The notes beneath the pieces are model-generated. The model ran no database searches and was not told the DNA's origin. It worked only from the letters and a program-made list of their open reading frames with translations. DNA of 64,000 nucleotides, from NCBI GenBank assembly GCA_016710335.1, contig JADJXQ010000004.1, forward strand, positions 248,001 through 312,000. Reading direction: 5' to 3'. The position numbers were made by a program, and so were the translations under genes. Below, piece after piece: positions 44,234 through 55,204 of the stretch. Each line of letters starts with the position of its first letter. The first letter of the stretch is position 1. This DNA is from Rhodospirillales bacterium (lineage in GTDB: Bacteria > Pseudomonadota > Alphaproteobacteria > Rhodospirillales > Defluviicoccaceae).

Positions 44234-45222
44234 CGAAACACGACCCGCGGGCCACCGCACCCGTGGCGCGGATCTGGGTGCTGGCGGACGACAGGCCCGG
44301 CAACCGCGCCCAGTGCCTCGGCGTCGCCGAAGCCTTGGCGCTGCCGTTCGAGGTGCGCCATCTCGCGTACGGGCCCCTGGCGCGTGTTCCCACCATCCTG
44401 TCCGGCGCGTCGTTCCGCGGCCTGACCACTGGTAGCCGCGCGGCGCTGGCGCCGCCGTGGCCGGATGTGGTCATCGCGGCGGGCCGGCGCACGGCGCCGG
44501 TGGCGCGCGCCATCAAGCGGCAACACGGCGCCGCCGTCCTGGTGCAGATCATGGACCCGGGTGGCGGCCTCGGCGATTTCGACATCGTGGCGGTGCCGCG
44601 GCACGACCGGCGCGCGCCGCGGCCCAACGTCCTGGAGACCGTCGGCGCACCGCATCGGCTCACTCCGGCGGTGCTGCAGCAGGCGCGAGCCGACTGGGCG
44701 CCGCGGCTCGCATCGTCGCCGTCGCCGCGCATCGCCGTGATCGTCGGGGGCGCTACCCGTTCGCGGCCGTTCACCGCCAACATGGCCCGCGACCTGGGGC
44801 AGGCCGCGTCTGCTCTTGCCGAAGGCGGCGGCGGGTCGTTGCTCGTGTCCACCAGCCGGCGCACCGGCGACGCGGCCGCGGCGGCGCTGGAGGCTGCGCT
44901 GCGGGTTCCGTCCCGCGTCTACCGATGGGATCAAGGCGGCGACAACCCGTACTTCGGCTTCCTGGCGGTGGCCGACGCGGTGATCGTCACCGGCGACTCC
45001 ATGTCCATGTGCACGGAAGCCTGTGCGGCCACCGTCCCGGTCTACATCTTCGCGCCCCCGGGGTTCGTGGACGGCAAGCACGCCCGGCTGCACGAGGATC
45101 TGTTCGCCCTCGGCTATGCCCGGCCGCTCGGCGACCGGCCCGGCTTTGAGACATGGACCCATCCGCCGCTCAACCCGGCCGCCGCGGTCGCGGAGGCCAT
45201 TCGCAATCGTCTCGACGTCTGA
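44230..45222 (+). CDS. ELM1/GtrOC1-like family protein (mitochondrial fission ELM1 family)
   Basis: 330 residues from a TTG overlapping the alcohol dehydrogenase stop. Features of this family are the start IWVLADDRPGNRAQCLGVAEAL, the QIMDPGGGLGDFDIVAVPRHDR region near 98 and VIVTGDSMSMCTEACAATVPVYIFAPPG near 253-280, which resembles the C-terminal nucleotide-sugar site of GT-B glycosyltransferases. The bacterial role is not established; the plant relative ELM1 acts in mitochondrial fission. Full length. Confidence 0.8.
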   Translation: MTKHDPRATAPVARIWVLADDRPGNRAQCLGVAEALALPFEVRHLAYGPLARVPTILSGASFRGLTTGSRAALAPPWPDVVIAAGRRTAPVARAIKRQHGAAVLVQIMDPGGGLGDFDIVAVPRHDRRAPRPNVLETVGAPHRLTPAVLQQARADWAPRLASSPSPRIAVIVGGATRSRPFTANMARDLGQAASALAEGGGGSLLVSTSRRTGDAAAAALEAALRVPSRVYRWDQGGDNPYFGFLAVADAVIVTGDSMSMCTEACAATVPVYIFAPPGFVDGKHARLHEDLFALGYARPLGDRPGFETWTHPPLNPAAAVAEAIRNRLDV

Positions 45223-45237
45223 TTGGGGAGACGGACC

Positions 45238-45903
45238 ATGTCCCGGCGAACGATCACCATGACCGACCCGCTCTACGCCTACCTGCTCGACGTCTCCCTC
45301 CGCGAGGTGGACGTGCTGCGGCGGCTCCGCGATGCGACGGCGCCGCTGCCGTTGGCGGGGATGCAGATCTCCCCTGAGCAGGGTCAGTTCATGGCGCTGC
45401 TGGTGCAGATGCTGGGCGCCCGACGCATTCTGGAGGTCGGCACCTTCACCGGCTACAGTGCGCTCAGCATGGCGCTCGCCCTGCCTGCGGACGCCCGCAT
45501 CATCGCCTGCGACGTGAACGAGGAGTGGACCGCGGTCGCCCGGCGCTATTGGGCCGAGGCGGGGGTGGCGGAGCGCATCGACCTCCGCCTCGCGCCGGCC
45601 CTGGAGACGCTCCAGGCGTTGGTGGATGAGGGACAGGCGGGCAGCTTCGACTTCGCCTTCATCGACGCCGACAAGCAGAACTACCAGGCCTATTACGAGC
45701 AGTCGCTGATCCTGGTGCGGCCGGGCGGTGTCATCGCCGTCGACAACGTGCTGTGGCACGGCAGCGTCATCGATCCGGATAAACACGATCCCGACACCGA
45801 AGCAATCCGCGCCTTCAACGCCGCCCTCCGGGTCGACGCCCGCATCGACCTGAGCCTTGTCCCCATCGGCGACGGCCTCACCCTCGCCCGCAGACGCTCC
45901 TGA
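45238..45903 (+). CDS. SAM-dependent O-methyltransferase (family 3, COMT-like)
   Basis: 221 residues from the ATG at 45238 with GGGGAG just upstream. Motif I is RRILEVGTFTGYSALSMALALP near 61-82; the metal-binding region is FAFIDADKQNYQAYYEQSL near 140, typical of cation-dependent catechol O-methyltransferase-like enzymes. The natural substrate cannot be predicted. It lies 15 bases after the ELM1-like gene and three bases before ccmA, so these genes may form one transcript. Confidence 0.88.
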   Translation: MSRRTITMTDPLYAYLLDVSLREVDVLRRLRDATAPLPLAGMQISPEQGQFMALLVQMLGARRILEVGTFTGYSALSMALALPADARIIACDVNEEWTAVARRYWAEAGVAERIDLRLAPALETLQALVDEGQAGSFDFAFIDADKQNYQAYYEQSLILVRPGGVIAVDNVLWHGSVIDPDKHDPDTEAIRAFNAALRVDARIDLSLVPIGDGLTLARRRS

Positions 45904-45905
45904 CG

Positions 45906-46565
45906 ATGCTTTCGGCATCGGCGTTGGGGTGCGTGCGCGGCGAACGGGTGGTGTTCGCAGGTTTAGGGTTCCGTGCCGGCGCCGGCGATGCGCTGGTGCT
46001 GACCGGCGCCAACGGCAGCGGCAAGTCGAGCCTGCTGCGGCTGCTCGCCGGTCTTGCCCGGCCGGCCGCCGGCGCGCTCACTTGGGACGGTGTCGACATC
46101 CGTGACGATCCCGGCCGCCATGCCGCCCGCTGCCACTTCGTCGGACATCTCGACGCGCTGAAACCGGCGCTGACCGCGGGGGAGCAGCTTGCGTTCTGGG
46201 CCTGCGTGCGCAGCGGCGGCTCCGAGCGCCGGCGCCAGCGCCGCGAGCAGGCGGAGGCGGCGCTGGCGGCATTCGGCATTGCGCACCTCGCCGACATGCC
46301 CGTCCGCTTCCTTTCGGCGGGGCAGCGGCGGCGGGTCGCGCTCGCCCGCGTCCTCACCGCGCCGGCGCCGCTGTGGCTGCTGGACGAACCGGCGACGGCG
46401 CTCGATGCCGATGCCGTGCGCCGCTTGGACGACGTCATCGCCCGCCACCGCGCCGACGGCGGCCTCGTCATCCTCTCCATGCACGGCGGCGCACGGCCGC
46501 CCGGGGCCCTCAGCCTCGACCTTGACGCCTTCGCCGCGCCCGCACCGGCGGTCGTCGGGTGTTGA
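45906..46565 (+). CDS. ccmA: Heme exporter ATP-binding protein CcmA
   Basis: 219 residues. ABC ATPase motifs are complete: Walker A LTGANGSGKSSLLRLLAGL near 31-49, signature LSAGQRRRVALARVL near 136-150 and Walker B PLWLLDEPATALD near 155. CcmAB with CcmC and CcmD moves or releases holo-CcmE in System I cytochrome c maturation. It overlaps ccmB by seven bases. Confidence 0.94.
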   Translation: MLSASALGCVRGERVVFAGLGFRAGAGDALVLTGANGSGKSSLLRLLAGLARPAAGALTWDGVDIRDDPGRHAARCHFVGHLDALKPALTAGEQLAFWACVRSGGSERRRQRREQAEAALAAFGIAHLADMPVRFLSAGQRRRVALARVLTAPAPLWLLDEPATALDADAVRRLDDVIARHRADGGLVILSMHGGARPPGALSLDLDAFAAPAPAVVGC

Positions 46566-47227
46566 GCGCCGCAGCCGCGTTGGTTCGCCGCGATCTGCGG
46601 CTGGCGTTCGCACAAGGCGCGGACTCGACCATGGTGATCGTGTTCTTCGTGCTCGCCTGCGTGCTGTTCCCCTTCGGCGTCGGCCCGGAGCCGAACATCC
46701 TCGCCCGCATCGCCGCCGGAGTAATCTGGGTGGCGGCGTTGCTGGCCTCCATGCTGTCCCTCGAACGCCTGTTCCAGGCCGATTACGAGGACGGCAGCCT
46801 GGAGGTGCTGATGGTGCAGCCGGTGGCCCTGGAGCTGGTGGTCTCGGCCAAGGTCATCGCCCACTGGCTCGCCACCGGCCTGCCGCTGGTCATCGCCGCC
46901 CCGGTGCTGGCGGTGCTGCTCAACATGGCGGGCGCCGGCTTCTGGGCGTTGATCGCGGCGCTGGCGCTGGGGACGCCGAGTCTCAGTCTGATCGGCGCGG
47001 TGGGCGCCGCGCTGGTCCTCGGCTCCCGGCGCGGCGGCGTGCTGCTGAGCCTCCTGATCCTGCCGCTTTACATCCCGCTGCTGATCTTCGGGGTCGCGGC
47101 GGTCGACGCCGCCACGGCCGGGTTCCCGGTGGCGCCGCACCTGATGGTCCTCGGCGGGCTGCTGCTCGCGGCGATGGTGCTGGCGCCGTGGGCCGCGGCG
47201 GCGGCGCTGCGCCAAGCGATGGAATGA
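46559..47227 (+). CDS. ccmB: Heme exporter membrane protein CcmB
   Basis: 222 residues from a GTG at 46559 inside the ccmA end. It has six predicted transmembrane segments, and the start AAALVRRDLRLAFAQGADSTMVIVFFVLACVLFPFGVGPE is typical of CcmB. Partner of CcmA in the cytochrome c maturation ABC complex. It is followed by a 10-base inverted repeat before ccmC. Confidence 0.93.
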   Translation: MLSAAAALVRRDLRLAFAQGADSTMVIVFFVLACVLFPFGVGPEPNILARIAAGVIWVAALLASMLSLERLFQADYEDGSLEVLMVQPVALELVVSAKVIAHWLATGLPLVIAAPVLAVLLNMAGAGFWALIAALALGTPSLSLIGAVGAALVLGSRRGGVLLSLLILPLYIPLLIFGVAAVDAATAGFPVAPHLMVLGGLLLAAMVLAPWAAAAALRQAME

Positions 47228-47236
47228 CCGCGGACT

Positions 47237-47266
47237 GCAAGCTGGACAAGGACGCATCCAGCTTGC
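47237..47266 (+). promoter_or_regulatory. Strong inverted repeat between ccmB and ccmC
   Basis: GCAAGCTGGA at 47237-47246 and TCCAGCTTGC at 47257-47266 form a perfect 10-base stem around a 10-base loop, starting nine bases after the ccmB stop. No T-run follows (CATAAAGC), so it is not a classic terminator; it could protect the upstream mRNA end, attenuate read-through or bind a protein, giving different levels of CcmAB and CcmC. The inverted repeat itself is certain, the role is not. Confidence 0.6.
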
Positions 47267-47340
47267 CATAAAGCGCGAGCAAACCCACATCCGATGGAAG
47301 AGCGGAGGTCGCCGGTACGCCCGGAGACCGGCTGGAGTTC

Positions 47341-48060
47341 ATGCAACGTTTCGCCAACCCCACCCGATTCATGCGGCTGACGCGGCGACTGGCGCCGTGG
47401 TTCGCCGCCGCGACGCTCGTTCTGCTCGGCATCGGACTTTATCTGGCGTTGCTGGCGTCGCCGGCGGACTATCAGCAGGGCGAGAGCGTGCGTATCATGT
47501 ACGTGCACGTACCGGCGGCGTGGATGGCGCTGTTCTGCTATGTGGGCATGGCGATCGCCGCCGCCGTCGGCCTGATCTGGCGGCACCCGGTCGCCGATCT
47601 GGTGGCCAAGGCGACCGCGCCGGTGGGCGCCGCCTTCACCTTCCTGGCGCTGCTCACCGGCTCGCTGTGGGGCAAGCCGATGTGGGGGACGTGGTGGGTT
47701 TGGGATGCACGGCTCACCTCCGTGCTGGTGCTGTTCTTTCTGTATCTCGGCTACATCGCTCTGAACAACGCCTTTGACGATCCCACGCGCGGCGCCCGCG
47801 CGTCGGCCATTCTGGCCCTCGTGGGGGCGTTCAACCTGCCGATCATCAAGTTCTCGGTCGACTGGTGGAACACGCTCCACCAGCCGGCCAGCGTGGTGCG
47901 CCTGGATGGGCCGTCCATCCACCCCAGCATGCTGTGGCCGCTGCTGATTATGGCCGCGGCATTCACCTGTTATTATGTCTGGGTGCTGTGTCTCCGGGTG
48001 CAGAGCGAGATCGTCGCCTACAAGATCCGGGCGCTGCGCCTCCGCCAGGTCCACGGCTAG
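47341..48060 (+). CDS. ccmC: Heme handling protein CcmC
   Basis: 239 residues with six predicted membrane helices. The tryptophan-rich heme-binding WWD motif reads GTWWVWDARLTSVLVLFFLYLGY, and flanking periplasmic histidines are present (MYVHVPAAW; WWNTLHQP). CcmC loads heme on CcmE. An RBS-like GGAG lies before the ATG at 47341. Full length. Confidence 0.95.
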   Translation: MQRFANPTRFMRLTRRLAPWFAAATLVLLGIGLYLALLASPADYQQGESVRIMYVHVPAAWMALFCYVGMAIAAAVGLIWRHPVADLVAKATAPVGAAFTFLALLTGSLWGKPMWGTWWVWDARLTSVLVLFFLYLGYIALNNAFDDPTRGARASAILALVGAFNLPIIKFSVDWWNTLHQPASVVRLDGPSIHPSMLWPLLIMAAAFTCYYVWVLCLRVQSEIVAYKIRALRLRQVHG

Positions 48061-48073
48061 TTCGCGCGCCGCC

Positions 48074-48268
48074 GTGGATGCCGTCGCGACCTTCCTCGAC
48101 ATGGGCGGCTACGGCCGCTTCGTGTGGCCTGCGTTCGCCGCCACCGTGATCGTCCTGTTGGGCCTGCTGATCGCCAGCCGCCGGTCCCTGAAGGCCAACC
48201 AGGCGACCTTGGCGCACTTGCAGAAGGAGAGTGCGGGTGATCCGCCCAGCCCCACCCGCGATCGTTAA
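48074..48268 (+). CDS. ccmD: Heme exporter accessory protein CcmD
   Basis: 64 residues from a GTG at 48074, 13 bases after ccmC; a later ATG (residue 10) would also leave the conserved part. The FLDMGGYGRFVWPAFAATVIVLLGLLIASRR pattern, with one transmembrane helix followed by a basic cytoplasmic segment, is the standard CcmD form. It links CcmABC with holo-CcmE. Position between ccmC and ccmE confirms the call. Confidence 0.88.
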   Translation: MDAVATFLDMGGYGRFVWPAFAATVIVLLGLLIASRRSLKANQATLAHLQKESAGDPPSPTRDR

Positions 48269-48271
48269 CTC

Positions 48272-48763
48272 ATGAAACGCAAGCATCGCCGCCTGGTGTT
48301 CGTCGTCGTGGGCCTCGCCATTCTTGGCGTCGCCGCGGTGCTGGTATTCTTCGCCATCGGCGAGGGTGCAGCCTTCTTCCGCAGCCCCACGGAACTGGCG
48401 GAGACTCCCGCGCTCGGCCGGGGGCGGCTTCGCGTCGGCGGCCTGGTGGAAGAGGGCAGCGTCGAACAGGGCGCCGGCGCGGAGATCCACTTCCGCGTCA
48501 CCGATCTCGCCAACACGGTGCCTGTCCGATTCGAAGGCCTGCTTCCAGACCTGTTCCGCGAGGGCCAGGGCGTGGTGGTGGAGGGGCACATGCAGGACGG
48601 CGTGTTCATCGCCGACGAGGTCCTCGCCAAGCACGACGAGAACTACATGCCGCCGGAAGTTGCCGACGCCTTGAAAAAGTCCGGCAAGTGGGAGCACATG
48701 AAAGAGAGCCTGGAACAGGCGGGCCAGAAACCGAAAGAGCAGCCGGAGACAACCCGCCGATGA
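48272..48763 (+). CDS. ccmE: Periplasmic heme chaperone CcmE
   Basis: 163 residues: an N-terminal membrane anchor (LVFVVVGLAILGVAAVLVFF) and an OB-fold domain. The heme-binding motif KHDENYMPPEV gives the covalent heme ligand His121 and Tyr125. A charged, Gln/Lys-rich C-terminal tail follows. It overlaps ccmF by four bases (ATGA). Confidence 0.95.
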   Translation: MKRKHRRLVFVVVGLAILGVAAVLVFFAIGEGAAFFRSPTELAETPALGRGRLRVGGLVEEGSVEQGAGAEIHFRVTDLANTVPVRFEGLLPDLFREGQGVVVEGHMQDGVFIADEVLAKHDENYMPPEVADALKKSGKWEHMKESLEQAGQKPKEQPETTRR

Positions 48764-50753
48764 TCGTCGAACTCGGCCATTTCGCGTTGATCCTGGCGCT
48801 GGTGGCGGCGCTGGCGCAGGGGACGCTGCCGCTGGTCGGTGCGCGCCGCAACGACGCCGGCCTTATGGCTGTGGCGCGCACCGCGGCGATCGCTCAGTTG
48901 GCGCTGGTGGCCATGGCGTTCGCGGTCTTGGTGCACGCCTATGCGGTGTCGGACTTTTCGGTCCTCAACGTCGCCATGAACTCCCACTCGCTGAAGCCCA
49001 TGCTCTACAAGATCTCGGGCGCGTGGGGGAACCACGAAGGCTCGATGCTCTTGTGGGTGCTGATCCTGGCCGGTTTCGGCGGGGTGCTGGCGCTGTTCGG
49101 CGGCAATCTTCCGCCGGACCTGAAGGCGCGCGCGCTGGCGGTGCAGGCGTGGCTGGCGATCGGATTCTATCTGTTCATTCTTCTGACCTCGAACCCGTTC
49201 GCGCGCCTGGACCCGCCCGCGATCGATGGCCAGGGGCTCAATCCGCTGCTGCAGGATCCGGGGCTGGCGTTTCACCCGCCGTTCCTCTACTTCGGCTATG
49301 TCGGGTTCTCGCTGGCGTTCTCGTTCGCCATCGCCGCGCTGATCGAGGGCCGGGTCGACGCCGCGTGGGCGCGCTGGGTGCGGCCGTGGACGCTTGCGGC
49401 GTGGATCTTTCTCACCATCGGCATCACGCTCGGCTCATGGTGGGCCTACTACGAACTCGGCTGGGGCGGCTGGTGGTACTGGGATCCGGTCGAGAACGCC
49501 TCGTTCATGCCGTGGCTGGCGGGAACGGCGCTGTTGCACTCCGCCATCGTCGTGGAGAAGCGGGACGCTCTCAAGGGCTGGACCGTGTTCCTCGCCATCG
49601 TCACCTTCGGGCTCAGTCTTCTGGGGACGTTCCTGGTCCGCTCCGGCGTGTTGACGTCGGTGCATGCGTTCGCCGTCGACCCGGCGCGCGGCGTGTTCAT
49701 TCTGGCGCTGCTGCTGGTTATCATCGGCGGCGCCCTTGCGCTGTTCGCGTGGCGCGGCCCGCACCTGCAGGCCGGCGGCCTGTTCCAGCCGATCTCCCGG
49801 GAGGGCGGGCTGCTGCTCAACAATCTTTTGCTGAGCGTCGCCGCCGCGGCGATCCTGGTCGGCACCTCTACCCGCTCCTCTACGAAGCGATGACCGACGC
49901 CAAACTGTCCGTCGGGCCGCCGTTCTTCAATTTCGTGTTCATCCCCCTGATGGCGCCGCTGCTGGTGGCGATGGCCATCGGCCCGCTGCTGCCTTGGAAG
50001 CGCGGCGACATCGGCCCGGCGCTGAAGCGCTTATGGGTTGCCGGCGTGGCGGCGCTTATCGTCGTCGCCCTGGCCTGGAGCAGGGTCCCGGCGGGATCGC
50101 TGTTGGGACTGCTCGGCCTCGGGCTGGCGGCGTGGCTGCTGATGGGCACCGCCGTGGAACTGGCGGCGCGCATCCGGCTGTTCCGGGCGCCGGCGGCGGA
50201 GAGCGGGCGGCGCCTCGCCGGTCTGCCGCGCTCTGCCTGGGGAATGACGCTCGCCCATGCCGGCCTCGCCATCGCCGTCGCCGGCATGGCCGGGGCCGCG
50301 GCCTGGAAGCAGGAGCGAATCCAGGTCATGGCCCCGGGCGACACCGTCACCGTCGCCGGCTACGACTTTACTTTCGAAGGCGCGCGACCGATGCGCGGGC
50401 CGAACTACCTGGCGACCCGCGGGACGTTTCAGGTGAGCCGCGACGGCCATCCGGTCGCGGTCCTGGAGGCGGAGAAGCGCAGCTATCCGGTGGAGCGGCA
50501 GGAAACCACCGAGGCCGCCATCCACCCGACGTTCTGGGGCGACATCTACGCCGTCATCGGCAGCCCCAAGGGATCCGACGGCGTCTATGTCACGCGGATC
50601 TATTTCAATCCGCTTATCGGCTGGCTGTGGACCGGCGTCGCGGTCATGGTGGTCGGCGGCGCCGTCAGCCTCACCGACCGCCGCCACCGCATCGGCGCGC
50701 CGGCAAAAAGACGTGCGGGCGCCGCCGCCGCCGCCGCAACTGCGCGCTCATAG
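48760..50753 (+). pseudogene. ccmF: Cytochrome c heme lyase subunit CcmF, apparent single-base deletion
   Basis: The frame begins with MIVELGHFALILALVAALAQG and includes the WWD motif WGGWWYWDPVENASFMPWLAG near 240. It is normal to AAAILVGT near 49868, then would read SSTKR and stop at 49893. The neighbouring frame continues exactly with LYPLLYEAMTDAKLSVGPPFFNFVFIPLM and runs to 50753. The sequence ACCTCTACC should be ACCCTCTACC in family terms, so one C is missing at about 49867-49869. Restored, the protein has about 664 residues, the normal size. CcmF joins heme to apocytochrome c, so a true mutation would abolish c-type cytochromes; a sequencing error is more likely. ccmG and ccmH/I do not follow. 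Confidence 0.9.
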
Positions 50754-50785
50754 TACACCGCGGCTTCAGACGCGCCCGATCGGCG

Positions 50786-50813
50786 TTGTGTCCGCAACGG
50801 ATACTGCTACACT
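50786..50813 (+). promoter_or_regulatory. Possible promoter for the pyruvate dehydrogenase operon
   Basis: TTGTGT at 50786-50791 and TACACT at 50808-50813 are spaced by 16 bases in the 175-base gap between ccmF and aceE. The match is partial (three and four of six bases), but the position about 115 bases before aceE is reasonable. Tentative. Confidence 0.3.
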
Positions 50814-50928
50814 CCGCTCGGTTTCTCGTCGCAGGCAAGGAACCGCCCAGCCGCCGGCGGCTTTAGACACAGTAGAAGCGGCCGGGCTCGGCAACACGAA
50901 CAATCCGATGGGACGAGGAGCAGGGACC

Positions 50929-53598
<2,670 letters not shown>

Positions 53599-53712
53599 TC
53601 CACGCGCTCAAGATGACGAGGTTTCTTCTTAGTCAAATCAGCATCTCGCCCTGAGCATGCGGAAGGGCGAGCCCGCGTTTGCGGGGAGCAGGAAAAACAG
53701 GGAGAAGACGGA

Positions 53713-55149
53713 ATGGCGGGCGTGCAGGAGGTGCTGGTTCCCGATATCGGCGACTTCAAGGACGTGGAGATCATCGAGGTCCTGATCACTCCGGGTCAGG
53801 AGGTCAGCAAGGACGAGCCGCTGATCACCCTCGAGAGCGAAAAGGCCAGCATGGAGGTGCCGTCGCCTGGCGACGGAACGGTGGCCGAGGTCAAGGTCGC
53901 GGTCGGCGACAAGGTTTCCGAGGGCTCGTTGATTTGCACCCTCGAGGCGGGCGAAGGCGCCGATGCGGCGCCCGCGGACGAGGGCGAACGGGCCCAAGAT
54001 GCCGGGGAGCCGGACGTGAAGGAAGCCGCGGAAGAGAAGCCTGCCGCAATGTCGGAAAAACCGGAAAAGCCGGAAAAGCCGGCCGAGGCACCCGCGGAGA
54101 GACCGGAAACGCCGACCGTAGCGGAACGGCCGGCCAAAAAGGCGGAAGAGCCTGCGGAGCCGGCGCAGGGCATCGCCGCCGACATCGACGAGGAGGGGTT
54201 CACCAAGGCCCACGCCAGCCCGTCGGTGCGCCGCTTCGCCCGCGAACTCGGCGCCGACCTCGGGCAGATCAAGGGCAGCGGCCCCAAGGGGCGGGTCCTC
54301 AAGGAAGACGTGCAGGCATTCGTCAAGGGCGCACTGTCGCAACCGCGCGCGGAAGCGGCGGCTCCCGGCGCTGCGCCGGCTGCGGCGCCCGCAGCGGCCC
54401 CCGAAGGGGCGATGACGGTTGCCAAGTGGCCGTCACTCGATTTCGGACCCTTCGGCGAGACCGAGGAAAAGCCGCTCTCCAAGATCAAGCGCCTGTCGGG
54501 CGCCGGCCTCCATCGCAACTGGGTGGTGATCCCGCACGTCACCCACCACGAGGAGGCGGACGTCACCGAGCTCGAAGCGTTCCGCAAGGAGATGAACGAG
54601 GAGGCCAAGGCGCAGGGCTTCCGCCTGACCATGGTGGCGTTCCTGTTGAAGGCGTCGGTGTCGGCGCTCCGCCAGTTCCCGGACTTCAACGCTTCCCTCG
54701 GCGCGGACGGAACAACGCTGATCCTCAAGAAGTATGTCCACATCGGCGTCGCCGTCGACACGCCGGAGGGCCTGGTGGTGCCGGTGATCCGCGACGTCGA
54801 CCGCAAGGGCGTGTTCGAGCTGGCCCGGGAACTGGGCGAGATTAGCGAAAAGGCGCGGGCGCGGAAGCTCGGCCCCAACGACATGGCCGGCGGCTGCTTT
54901 ACGATCTCCAGCCTCGGCGGCATCGGCGGGGTCGGTTTCACGCCGATCATCAATGCGCCGGAGGTGGCCATCCTCGGCGTGACGCGGGCGCGGCTGCGGC
55001 CGGTGGAGCGGGACGGGGCGTTCGTGCCGCGGCTCATGGTGCCGTTGTCGCTGTCCTACGACCACCGCGTCATCGATGGCGCCGCGGCGGCTCGCTTCTC
55101 GGCCCACCTCGCCTACGTGCTTGGCGACGTGCGGCGGCTGATGCTGTAG
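53713..55149 (+). CDS. aceF: Dihydrolipoamide acetyltransferase (PDH E2)
   Basis: 478 residues with a single lipoyl domain (lipoyl Lys in LESEKASMEVPSPG, near residue 44), an Ala/Pro/Lys/Glu linker, a peripheral-subunit-binding domain (HASPSVRRFARELGADLGQIKGSGPKGRVLKEDV near 162) and a catalytic domain with SLSYDHRVIDGAAAARF near 450. It transfers the acetyl group from lipoate to CoA. One lipoyl domain is fewer than in the E. coli enzyme. A small CCCGC/GCGGG hairpin lies in the leader at 53672-53685. Confidence 0.95.
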   Translation: MAGVQEVLVPDIGDFKDVEIIEVLITPGQEVSKDEPLITLESEKASMEVPSPGDGTVAEVKVAVGDKVSEGSLICTLEAGEGADAAPADEGERAQDAGEPDVKEAAEEKPAAMSEKPEKPEKPAEAPAERPETPTVAERPAKKAEEPAEPAQGIAADIDEEGFTKAHASPSVRRFARELGADLGQIKGSGPKGRVLKEDVQAFVKGALSQPRAEAAAPGAAPAAAPAAAPEGAMTVAKWPSLDFGPFGETEEKPLSKIKRLSGAGLHRNWVVIPHVTHHEEADVTELEAFRKEMNEEAKAQGFRLTMVAFLLKASVSALRQFPDFNASLGADGTTLILKKYVHIGVAVDTPEGLVVPVIRDVDRKGVFELARELGEISEKARARKLGPNDMAGGCFTISSLGGIGGVGFTPIINAPEVAILGVTRARLRPVERDGAFVPRLMVPLSLSYDHRVIDGAAAARFSAHLAYVLGDVRRLML

Positions 55150-55204
55150 CGGCGCGCCGACCCGGGCGCCATCAAGGTCAATCGGAACCAGAAGGGATGC
55201 GGCG

